Positions 44,262-54,254 of a stretch of 64,000 nt of DNA are shown one piece after another. The translations under genes were made by a program, and so were the position numbers. A model generated the notes under the pieces. It had not been told where the DNA came from, searched no databases, and saw only the letters and a list, made by a program, of their open reading frames with translations. The stretch is from Channallabes apus (lineage: Eukaryota; Chordata; Actinopteri; Siluriformes; Clariidae). The DNA is taken from assembly GCA_030522415.1 (NCBI GenBank), contig CM060118.1, forward strand, positions 24,439,151 through 24,503,150, in the 5' to 3' direction. Positions within the stretch are counted from its first letter, which is position 1. The number at the start of each line of letters is the position of its first letter.

Positions 44262-44603
44262 TGTGACGGTTGACCCCTAGAGGGCGCCTAACGCCCGTTT
44301 ATATTTTGAGTTCTAGTTTTGTTTATGTTGAGTTTTACTTCGTTTCCCAGTTTGCACCTTGGTCAGGTGACGTAGAAGCTCACCTGAACCGAGGGAAGTT
44401 AATTTGTGATTAGTTAGTATAAATAGCCTGACTGAATCTCAGTCAGGCGTCTAGCATTTGTCGTTTAAGTTTAGTTTGTGTTGGAGTGCTTGTGTTTGTT
44501 TATGTTTAATTTGAGAATCAAAATAAAGGACTTTGTGAAACCGTCAGCTCGCCTCCGCGATCATGCCTCGCACTCCGACGCAGACACCGAAAGAAACATG
44601 ACA
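44262..44603 (+). mobile_element. 3' LTR
   Basis: 342 bp, TGTGACGG...CATGACA, preceded by a G-rich tract at 44252-44258. TATAAATA at 44418-44425, hairpin 44426-44448, AATAAA at 44522-44527. Confidence 0.93.
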
Positions 44604-44633
44604 ATATATTATATGCAGATGGCAAGTTGACAG

Positions 44634-44712
<79 letters not shown>

Positions 44713-44861
44713 ATATTATAATATATTTATATATAATTATAAGCAAAACATCAAATTAAAGAAGTGTTCAGCTTATATCCGATTAATCGATTAATCGAAA
44801 GAATAATCGGCCAACTAATCGATTATCAAAAATAATCGTTAGTTGCAGCCCTAGTTGAGAC

Positions 44862-45802
44862 CCTAGAGAGGAGGATCAGAGAAGCCTCACCAGTGCTGCC
44901 CTGTATGGAACAAGTAACATTCTGCAGCTGCCTCTTAGTGGCCTCAAAGAAGAGTTTATGGTGACACGCACCAGGGAAGCCCTACAGTACAGGGACTCAA
45001 AGGACTGCAATGTGTCAGCAGCTGGTATTGAGGTGAGGATGGGAAGGAAGTGGAGGGCTGGGGAAGCAGTGGAGTTGGCAGAGTCACGACTAAGACAGAA
45101 GGCACTGCTGGGCACAGCGGCAACAGGCAGAGCAGGTTTGGGCTATTTCCCAAAGACCCTCATCAGCCAGACCCGAGGAAAGGAAAGACACCACCTGATC
45201 CAGGAAGAAGTTAGGGCAGGTGTGGAGGAAGAGCGAGTGAGTAGGGCAGTGGGACTACGGCAACAGGGAGCGTGGACGAGGTGGGAGAGTGTACTGCAGC
45301 AATCTCCTTTGTTAAAGCTGGAGAAAAACTCAGGGCACACCAACAGATGACAACAGGCCTACTCCACACAGCATCTGACTGGCAGCTGCAGGTGGATCTG
45401 GGGAAACAGTTGAAGTTCCCCCAGCACATTGCAACAACAACCCTCCGGCCAGATATGATCATGACCTCTCAGTCTTCAAAACAGCTGATCATACTGGAGT
45501 TGACAGTGCCCTGGGAGGAAAACATGGAGGAGGCCAACGAGAGGAAGAGGGCTAAGTACCAGGAACTGGTGGAGGAGTGCAGGGAGAGAGGCTGGTGGAC
45601 CTTCTACGAGCCCATAGAGGTAGGCTGCAGAGGATTTGCAGGAAGATCTCTGTGCAAGGTTCTGAGCTGCCTGGGCATCATAGGAGCAGCAAAGAAGAGG
45701 GCCATCAAGTCCGTAAGCGAAGCTACTGAGAAGGCCACCCGGTGGCTTTGGATAAAAAGGGCAGATCCGTGGGCTGCTACTAGGACGCAAGTTGGGGCCT
45801 GA
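44862..45802 (+). pseudogene. LINE C-terminal part with restriction-like endonuclease motif
   Basis: Continues the frame of 40408-40963 (L-E-R-R-I-R-E-A). A frame change near 44929 leads to L-Q-Y-R-D-S-K-D and G-R-K-W-R-A-G-E-A-V, then a deletion near 45303 seems to remove the cysteine-rich region. The last frame (about 45305-45802) holds L-R-P-D-M-I...I-I-L-E-L-T-V-P-W-E, fitting the P-D...E-x-T core of restriction-like endonucleases of early-branching LINEs, then R-K-R-A-K-Y. The protein ends at 45802; about 100 bp of 3' sequence follows. Confidence 0.7.
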
Positions 45803-45939
45803 TCACCCCCGGCTGGGTCGACTGGGTGAGGGTGTATGATGTTGCGAGACCCGAAACACCCGATGACCTCAGGGAAACATCACTGATGATCCATCCCAGT
45901 GCATCCGGGAGATGTTACTAAATAGTGTATTTATTTATT

Positions 45940-46160
45940 TTTATAAATTTTTCTTTGTTTCAAACATACATTTTAAATTAGATTGAGACCTGGATTATTT
46001 GGCCATGTTATTGGGTTGAAGAAAAGCTTTAACACTCTTGGCTCTGTGGCAAGATGCATTACCATCCTGAAAAATGACTGCAGTGTTGTTCATGACATCA
46101 TATGCAAATAACCGTGTCGGAAAGATGGTTACCTAACTGCAGGGAGTCTTTTCGGTCATG
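45940..46160 (-). pseudogene. Tc1-type transposase fragment
   Basis: Minus strand reads V-I-F-Q-D-G-N-A-S-C-H-R-A-K-S-V-K-A-F-L-Q, the second catalytic Asp region of one Tc1/mariner group, then degenerates. No termini seen. Confidence 0.6.
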
Positions 46161-46502
46161 CATATGCCCCAAGCTAGCAAAAAATGTAATCAAAATCTCC
46201 CCTGCACCTACAACCAAAATTTATTTATTTACACGTGCATGTCTTCATTGCGGAGTTACAGTATAAGCATGATTTATTTGGCCATTGCCCATTTTATGTT
46301 TCATACATACTTTATAAAGACAGCATTAGATTTATTTTCTTTCCTTGTGAACCACAATATGACATATCCTAGACCTAGATTATAATATATCTAATCCTTA
46401 TAATTAAAAAAGATTTCAAGGTATGGTTTCACACTTACTAATTAGACTCTCTGCTATGATAAACGAAACACCATCTTCTACTGTAAGCATCCTGTGATAA
46501 CT

Positions 46503-46760
46503 AGTGCTGCACGATTTTATAAAAATGTCTCACATCGAGGTTATTTTAGCACATAGTGCAATTGCAATTTATATTTTACAATTAAATATTTAACTATTTA
46601 ATGGATCATTTAGTATTTAAACATTTTATATGGACTAAAAGCAAACAATGGCACTAGAAGTATTGAATACAAATTATGCGTTCATTAGTCTCTGAAATTC
46701 CTCTTTCACAACATGTTCACCATGACCTAAGTAATATGTGACAGCATCTATGTCCCCACG
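46503..46760. mobile_element. hAT left-end fragment
   Basis: CTAGTGCTGCACGATTTTAT resembles the TAGGGCTGCACGAT terminus of a common fish hAT family. No matching right end was found; the extent is a guess. Confidence 0.4.
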
Positions 46761-48529
46761 ACATTTCCATATTAAGTATTAAGTCTGCAAGTGTCTCATA
46801 TTAATTATTTATATTAATATTAAAAAAGCACTAAATTATCCTTTCACTTTAGTCTTGTTTTCCTTCATTTAGTTGAATATCTTTGCAGGAAACCCCAGGT
46901 TTGTGTGTAATCTCATACCTTAAAATAATAAATAAATAAATAAATAAATAATTGGTCTGATGGTCCCTTTGAAATGTTTCACAGTTTCCTATTTCATTTG
47001 TATGTGTATGTGTATGTGGGAAAGAGAGAAAAGCACTAAAGTAATAGTCAGATACAGAGGACGTTGATGGCCATGTAAGCCTGGTACTTGCAGTTTTTCA
47101 GAAATGAAGTGTTCAACAAGCAGTCAAGCCATCGTTGGTGTTACACACAATATGGTATCTGTTCCTGCAGACTTGCTGACTATGTTTGCAGTAAGTAGAA
47201 AAGATCTGATATAACAGAAGTCAATCCCTCTAATTTTATCTGGCCATATGTCTTTTAAAGTTAAAATGGTTTGTAATTTAAGCCATAGCTCCATCATACA
47301 TAATACTTGCTTGAGCCACATGTTAATAATTATTAATTTGTTAATAAGAATTTCTCAACTTAACATTTTTCCATGACATTGTGGCCACTATTTATTCTCC
47401 TTATTTGGGTTTTACTGCTAGGTCAATCTTAATTCTTCTTAGCTTATATTAGTGCACATTGCTTGCTTTTAATTCAGAAAATGTGTTAACATGATTTAAA
47501 ATAATCCAAAGGAGCTGCATATTTGATCCTTGAGAGCAGTTTTAATTTTAGATCAAGAAACATACAATTCTTAGACTAAATAAAGCATTACAGATTTAGG
47601 TATTAGCATGAAACCTGTTGTTTTTTTCAAAATCAAAACTTTAAAATCTACTGTACATTTAAGCAAATAATAATTACCTTTGTGAATATACAGTAATCTA
47701 ATAATTTAAATTTTTTTTTAGGTTCCCAAAAAATTTCAACCACATACTACTTTATTGTAAATTCATTCCACCTCTTCTTTTACAGCTATGTTATCCAAAC
47801 TTTAATATTCTTTTTCGGCTCATTATTTCCTGCTCCAAAAATTAATTACTGTACTATATGAGCATCATGTTTATCCTGCAGTTGTCATGGTAGTACCACT
47901 GGGATGCAAAACTATAATCCCCATCATCCCCATTTCATCATGATGGACGGCATCCCAACATAACCAGAACTCCCAAATAACCAAATCTCCCACCGCCTCT
48001 CCCCTTGAGAACATCACTCTGCCTCCATGAGGACCATTATCTGCCCTTATAAGACACATCTCATATGACTGGTCCTGTATTTTGGCCTTTGCATTATGGT
48101 AGCGCCAGAGAAGCAGACAACTGAACACAATCTGTATTCACCTTCTTTAACACCACTACTTACTGTAAGTCCCAATTTTTCCATTTTCCGGTCTCATTGT
48201 TTAGCTTCTGTTGCATTTGTTGTATTATTTGTATGTACTGTAATTGTATGTGCCACATTTTTGCTTGTAGTCTGGCTGTTTTTGCCTTGGATCTAAAATT
48301 TTTGCTAATGATCCTGGTTTTCACAGTTGCATTTGTTACGATTTCTGCTACTGTCAATAAATTATGTATAATTACATCTTTCAACTCCCATACTGTGAGC
48401 TTGAGCTTTCCATTTACAAAAATAATTTTTTTATAATTGTCATTACAACCATATGTGTGTACAGTATAGTGCATTTTTAGCCTATTACATTTTTGTGTGT
48501 ATAGTGTATTTTTAGCCTTTTTATGATAT
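46761..48529. other. Unassigned AT-rich stretch
   Basis: No gene recognised. 47870-48150 is less AT-rich and has a TATAAG motif, but no clear element ends. Confidence 0.35.
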
Positions 48530-48612
48530 TATGATGTGGATGTACAGCACTTTGGTCAGTCTCACGGCTGTTATAAATGTGCTTTATAAATAAACTAAAC
48601 CTAAACCTAACC
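48530..48612 (+). mobile_element. LINE 3' tail
   Basis: TGTACAGCACTTTGGTCAGT and AAATGTGCTTTATAAATAAA followed by (CCTAAA)n-like repeats: the usual end of a non-LTR retroposon. 5' part lost. Confidence 0.6.
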
Positions 48613-49019
48613 TAAACATAAACAGACACTAGTTATAGTCCCACACACATCTGTGGTATAGTATTATTAAGGTATATGTGCTAATAACAATAATTAAATG
48701 CCTAATAATAAATAAAATAATTCTATAATGGTGGGATGTGATTTTTCATCAATGTAACAAAATGAAAATCACTACAGCCACTCTATCTATGCCTCACAAT
48801 CCCCTGCAGCTACCTGGACACTATTTTGAGAACCACTGCTTTAGTCCATATTGTTGTCACCACAGGAGAAGTTAGAACAATTTCTTAGACATTAGTCTTT
48901 CCTGAAATTGCTTTCATATGCTATATTAGTGACTGCCCTTAAGTTTTTCTGATTCTCTTCAATTAATCCTGTGTTTCAACTCCTTTTAATTTACAGCCTT
49001 TACACTTGTACAAGTTGTA

Positions 49020-49142
49020 TGAGCATGTGAAATATAATTTGACAGGAAGGCAGTCTACGTTTCTTTTAATTTTGTGGAGCTGATTTGAGACAATGCCCAT
49101 TGTTAAAAGCGGAATATGCATAAAATTGAATAGAATTGAATT
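49020..49142 (+). mobile_element. L2-type LINE 3' tail
   Basis: GAGCTGATTTGAGACAATGC, CCATTGTTAAAAGC and ATAAAATTGAATAGAATTGA parallel the tail of the L2 element at about 57780-57845. Confidence 0.8.
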
Positions 49143-49789
49143 ATAAATGTCTCCTGATTGCCCTTTACAAAGATACTATAGTGCGTTTGCATTTTAATGT
49201 ATGTATTTATTCTGAAAAACAGGTTTATTCTGAAATGCAATGATAATCAATAAAGAAAAGTACAAATGAAGCTAGCAATCTAAAATATGTGGTACTACAA
49301 CTACATTAGATAAAATAGCAGCCAGTCAAAAATTCACGTTGGAACCTATATGATGTAGGATTTTACTACTCATCAGACCCAGCACATCACATGACCAATA
49401 CACGTGTCTCACTAAACACTCACACCTGTTTTCTCTAAGCAGTATCAGTATTTTAGTTCTGGGATCTGTGTCTCATTGTCAGGCTCTTATGTTTTGATTA
49501 TACATTATAATTTTTCACCTTGTTTGTTACAATATCATGTGCACCACAATTTTAGAAGAAACTACAGAAAGTAGTAAGCATTAGGTTTAGAATAGTTATT
49601 AGATGATTCACTGTGTGCAATTGTGATGCCTTTAGAATCCTTTCCTACTGTACCTGCACCCTGACCTACAGACAATCAGAGGTATCTTTCACCCAATACA
49701 TGTCCAAGGTTGTACAAGGTTTATTAATCAGATCTTGGAATAGAAGCTTAAAATTGGATAATTGAGATTAACGTCTTACAGTAAAATGC
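49143..49789. other. Unassigned stretch
   Basis: No feature recognised. Confidence 0.4.
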
Positions 49790-50080
49790 AAAATGTTGAA
49801 ACTAATCTTTAAATTGCTGGATCTGGGAGTCAGCACTACTATTTTCCAACTGGATCTTAGGCTTCATATGAGCAGACCTCAATGTGTGCTGATGGGCAGT
49901 AACATTTGTTCCACACAGATCCTCAAAACAGGCACACAATGTAGTGCTCAGAGTCTACTGTACCTCTGTTTGCTGATGACTAAGGAGACAGACACAGCTC
50001 TCATTCCATCGTAAAATAAATTAACGACATTGTCATAGATGCCCTGATCTTTTACAATGATGAGATGGCTTACTGTACTA
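49790..50080 (+). pseudogene. LINE reverse transcriptase remnant
   Basis: L-G-V-S-T-T-I, R-P-Q-C-V-L-M-G-S-N, I-L-K-T-G-T and Q-S-L-L-Y-L-C follow the order of reverse transcriptase motifs 3-4 of the LINE at 62978-64000 (R-P-Q...G...T-G-A-P-Q-G...P-L-L-Y-S). Highly decayed. Confidence 0.45.
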
Positions 50081-51629
50081 TACATGGAAGAGGCTGAGAA
50101 ACCAGACAGAGTGCTGTCAGGACAGTAATTTATCTCCCTATGTCAGGGCACCTAAAAAGTTTGTCATTATTTCAGGAAATTATCAAGTTGTTTTGCATAG
50201 CAGAGGATGCTGTGTATAGTTGGTCATTTCAGAGCCACTGAAGCCTTCATGGTCAATGACTTCATGTGGACACATTTTATTTCAGATATAATCAAAAGGC
50301 CTACCAATTTTCTTAACAGTTCTGTGTGAGAGAGAAAGGGGCTGAGTGAATAAATGTGCTGTGTGCAGTTATATAATAAAAAACGATAGTATTATGTAAA
50401 TTGCAAAAAGTTTTATAAAATAAACATAAAATATTAGAAAATTAATATGTGGAGGTCAGTGTTGATATTGTGGCAGACTGACACAAATAAATCAATGAAT
50501 GGGAAACATAGACATGTGCTGTCCATATACTGTAAGGGAGAAGCACAAAAATCAAAGAAAGACAGTGACCAAAATATTTAGTTTTGTAGGAAACACAGAT
50601 ATTAGGTTACAGGTTATAAATAGACATGCTAATCAAGAGGTTGCATAAAAGCAAGTGACCCATTAATAGTAACAAATAGTAACCAAAACACACTGTAAGA
50701 GGAATAATATGTGAAGCTTTGTCCTTCTAATGTCTGGCACAACCCATTCTGGCCATAAGATTTAAAGAATAACCATTGGCTTTTTATATTTTAAATGAGG
50801 TGACAATTTTGCTGGTAGCTTTGATAATTTGCCATTAACATCACATGTTGGCTAAATATTGTTTTTCAGAATTTGGATACATAAATCTACCTTTCATTCT
50901 GCCTTTGTGTTGCATACAGTACATGCCTGTCGTGGGAGCCTAGGACTGTGCCATTGGTTTCTGACTCCATGTTCCCTTTACATTCTACATGAAGACTATA
51001 CTGGGCCACATCCATTTGAGAAGTGCTGCATTCCATATGTTTCAAGTAAGAAGATTTCATGGATGAGATAACCATCCAGTCAGTAACTTAGATTCTTGAG
51101 AAATATCTTCTCTAGCTCCATTGAGGCAGTTATAATAATCGTGTCATCAGCTATAGTGAAGCTGATGACACCATTACTTTCAATGCTGCTGAAAATTAAG
51201 GGAAATTTAAGGCAATCAGTGCACCATTCCATAATGGTCTACAAGACCCCTTCGGGGACTAACTAGCCTCAAGGAATGCAGAGAAGGACTTCAATGCTTT
51301 GATAAAGCTCTCAATTTGTCTAGATAACCTGTTCCATGAAAGATGAAGGGAGCACCAATGTTCTGCTAGTTCCCTCAAGATCAGGTCCTGGACCTTGCCT
51401 CCCAACTTGGGATGGTATCCAAGTGTCCAATACAAGAGAGAACTCATGCTGTTGGAAGTGATATCACTCTCCAAGATGAGAGGTATGTGATACAAATTGT
51501 GTCTTTACTGTAGGAAAAAAGACTTCACAGCTAATGTACTGTATGCATGCTCGGGAATAATCACCAAGAGAAGCTGCAGTTCAACTGGTCAAGTGTCCTG
51601 GTCCTAAGGAATGTCACTGGAAAATTATT
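50081..51629. other. Unassigned stretch
   Basis: Possibly more decayed retroelement, but nothing I can support. Confidence 0.35.
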
Positions 51630-52110
51630 GGGTGACATCATTTTGTCCTTTTTACTTAGATGACATTTTCATACGTTTTAAGTTGCTCCATGAACACATC
51701 AGTCATGTCAGGCAAGTCCTGCAATGCATCCTCAATCACTTGTACATAAAGCCAGATAACTTCAGAGCTCTCCTTCACTGTCTCAAAAGGTAGTCTCCAG
51801 ATGGACCCCAGGAAGATTAGAGAAGTCAGAGACTGGGCTTTTCCCTCTTCTTTGAAATATATCCAGCACTTTCTTTACTAACTTTAACTGGCAGTTCATT
51901 TGTAGTTTCAGCTTTGTAGTGACTTCTTTCACAGCCTTTGCACCCATGTCCGTTTGAAAATGAAATTATAACTTTGGCAACAGGGAACTGCTAGCGATTA
52001 AGGTTTGTCTTAGAGGAGTCCAACTATCATTTACTGTTTGAAGTGACACAAAAGTCTCAAATACAGTATATCCAGCAGGACAAGAGACTTAACTCCTGTC
52101 AAACTAGGGG
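51630..52110 (+). pseudogene. Ty3/gypsy reverse transcriptase-RNase H remnant
   Basis: F-V-L-F-Y-L-D-D-I-F-I-R-F-K keeps the Y-L-D-D active site, then L-H-E-H-I-S-H-V-R-Q-V-L-Q and L-Y-I-K-P-D-N match the Ty3/gypsy pattern H-x-x-H-V...V-L...L-x-x-K. Around 51980-52090, frameshifted pieces resemble the RNase H region (D-K-R-L-N-S). Stops and frameshifts throughout; no LTRs found. Confidence 0.75.
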
Positions 52111-52369
52111 TTAAGATTTCACTTTACCCATCCCTGAACATCCATGGTCCCACATATCACTACAGCAGGGGCAGGGCTTTTTCTTACAAAGCCCCAAAGT
52201 TGGACTTAATAGACTTCAGAATAGAATATACTTCCATTTAATGAATCAGACACAGTCTCTGTGTTTAAGTCTAGTTTGTCCTGTCGGAGTACCTGCTTGC
52301 ACTCTACTGTACATTATAGATACATTCACTTTATACATGTGGCTGTGACTGTTTTCTCTTCTCTCTCTC

Positions 52370-52985
52370 TGTCCTACTCTCTGTTGAGCTACAAATGTCG
52401 CTCCTGAGCTACCAGTGATCCAGACCCCCTTCTGCCCTCTGGACCTGCCTGATTCATCCTGGTGCCCCAGTTCTGGGTGGCGATCTCGTCGCATGGATGC
52501 CCCGTGTGGTCTGCTTGGGACACATGTTGACCAAGGACAGTTCCACTTCACCATGAAGACGATCCTGGCCTCGACTGATGCAGACAACTGTTCTCTGAGG
52601 ACTTCTAATTGTAGTCACTCAATAGTTCAAGAGCGGAATTTCCAACATTCTACCTGAACCTCCAATAACAAACTGGGCTTTAAGACTGTTATTCCTAACT
52701 TGTAGCCGCCTAACACACAGTGTGACTGTACAACAATTCCTGCTATTCGTTATCACTCAAATGAGTATGGGTTCCCTGTTGAGTATGGTGCCTCTCAAGG
52801 TTTCTTCCTATTGCTATCTCAGGGAGCTTTTCCTTGCTCATCAGGAACAATCTGATCATTTTGTTTCCTATACATTTTCTCATATCATACACATTTCCAC
52901 AATTTTCCTTTAATTATGTGACCATTGTTACAATGACCATTGTTAAAAGTGCTATACAAATAAAATTTTAGGAAATTGAATTAAA
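52370..52985 (+). mobile_element. L2-type LINE 3' UTR fragment
   Basis: TGGGTTCCCTGTTGAGTATG, CTCAAGGTTTCTTCCTATTG, CCATTGTTAAAAGTGCTATA and a GAAATTGAATT end align with about 57290-57845 of the fuller L2 copy. The coding part is absent. Confidence 0.85.
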
Positions 52986-53563
52986 TATCACTAGATTGTC
53001 TAACAGAAGTACCCGCTTCTTATGGTAATTCTGCTATTTTAGTAGTATTTGATAGATTCTGTGATCTCAATTAAGCAAATTCCCTTTTTGCTCAAGGCAC
53101 CACTAAACAAATTGTTGTGTGCCCATGTGTTCCGAGTCCATGGTCTCCCACAGGCTCTTGCCCTCTACTTAAAAGTTCGGGAAGATGTTTCCACAGCTGA
53201 TAAAGGTCTCTTTTTTGCTTTTAGATGGCCAGATTGAGAGGTGAAACAAGGACCAGGGGACTATTCTCCACTGCCTGGTCTCCACTAATTCACAGATGTC
53301 AAATCTTGTACAGAAAGGATCAGTGTATGTGTGCAGATTTTAATTCCAAAAAGCAGATGCCACACTTGATTCTACCTGTTTGTTTAGTTGTTCTTGGCTA
53401 TCAATAGACTATCAGGTATTGCTTCTACTTGGTTGGAATTAAAAACTTGCACATGCACACACTGGACCTTTCTAAAGGTGATTTGACACCTCTGCACTAA
53501 CCCAAGTTCTTGGAGCAACTACATCCCAAACATCCCTACATCCCAGTCTTACAATTATAGGTT
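52986..53563. other. Unassigned stretch
   Basis: No feature recognised. Confidence 0.4.
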
Positions 53564-53739
53564 AGTGTAACTAGGGTTGTTCCGATTCCGATACTGGTAT
53601 CGGAAATGATGCCGATATCACAAAAAAATCTGGCATCGGAATCGGCGAGTATTTGAGTCCACATACCGATCCGATACCATTTTCCTAAACATAACCTATT
53701 TATGCCCGCTAGCTTTGCTAGCTTAGCTTACTTACAGAG

Positions 53740-54254
53740 TGTCACGGCATGCGCCTGTGATGGGCGTGCGCCCAAATTGATATCGCTCCTCGCTCACTAG
53801 TTAGGCGGCCTTTAGGTATGTGAAGTAGCAGGGCCGTGGAATCAGGCAACGGCCCATGAGCTATCGCCGCTAATGATCCCGGCGCTATAAAACACAGCGG
53901 GGAGTGTAGCTCGGGGTCTGACTGTTGGGAAGCTGGACTTTGTGACGCGGTGGATTTTATGAGAGACAGTGGCACAAGAGCGGGGCGATGTGATGCGCCC
54001 CAGAGACTTTAAAAAGGGGGGCGCCTTTGATCTCCGCGAGAGGAGTGCATGAATGAGCTGCGCGAGCTCCCGCGGCACCTTCACTTCCGCGTAGAGCCCG
54101 CCTTCGCATCCCTGCCCCCGAAGTGGAAGAGGCAACAGAGAGTCTTTAACCCTTTCCTTACCCATTTTTCTAAATAAATGACCCTTTTTCCTGTAAGACC
54201 TCGCCTCGTGTCCGTGTTTCATGCTGTCGCCCGTGCACTTAGGGTCGAACCCTA
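53740..54254 (+). mobile_element. LTR-like segment (probable solo LTR)
   Basis: Begins TGTCACGG like the LTR at 4170. TATAAAA at 53886-53892, AATAAA near 54174, then a GC-rich U5-like stretch. The right boundary is uncertain because it runs straight into the L2 sequence. Internal genes are absent. Confidence 0.5.

Larger units (their letters stand above)
42157..44603 (+). mobile_element. Complete pol-less LTR retrotransposon with coding minisatellite
   Basis: 2447 bp: 5' LTR 42157-42503, internal region with one broken long frame, G-rich polypurine tract about 44252-44261, 3' LTR 44262-44603. No protease, reverse transcriptase, RNase H or integrase motif occurs in any frame. Flanks are ATGTA and ATATA in an AT repeat, so a 5-bp target duplication is only approximate. 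The LTRs are nearly identical, implying a recent insertion. It resembles the LTR at 4170-4811 in sequence and design. It would need enzymes from another element. Confidence 0.88.
40964..44853. mobile_element. hAT element inserted in LINE frame, carrying an LTR element
   Basis: 3890 bp with ends TAGGGCTGCAACAACTAA and TTAGTTGCAGCCCTA, flanked by a perfect 8-bp duplication GTTGAGAC (40956-40963, 44854-44861). Without the LTR element and the (AT)n tracts (about 41820-41872, 42072-42150, 44637-44705) only about 1.2 kb is its own, with no transposase frame. Confidence 0.95.

Noticed and set aside
47870..48150. Solo LTR
   Set aside because: Promoter-like bases are present but no TG...CA ends or target duplication could be set.
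51259..51495. Minus-strand frame as a gypsy integrase piece
   Set aside because: No zinc-binding or D,D-35-E residues visible and orientation is opposite to the nearby gypsy reverse transcriptase.
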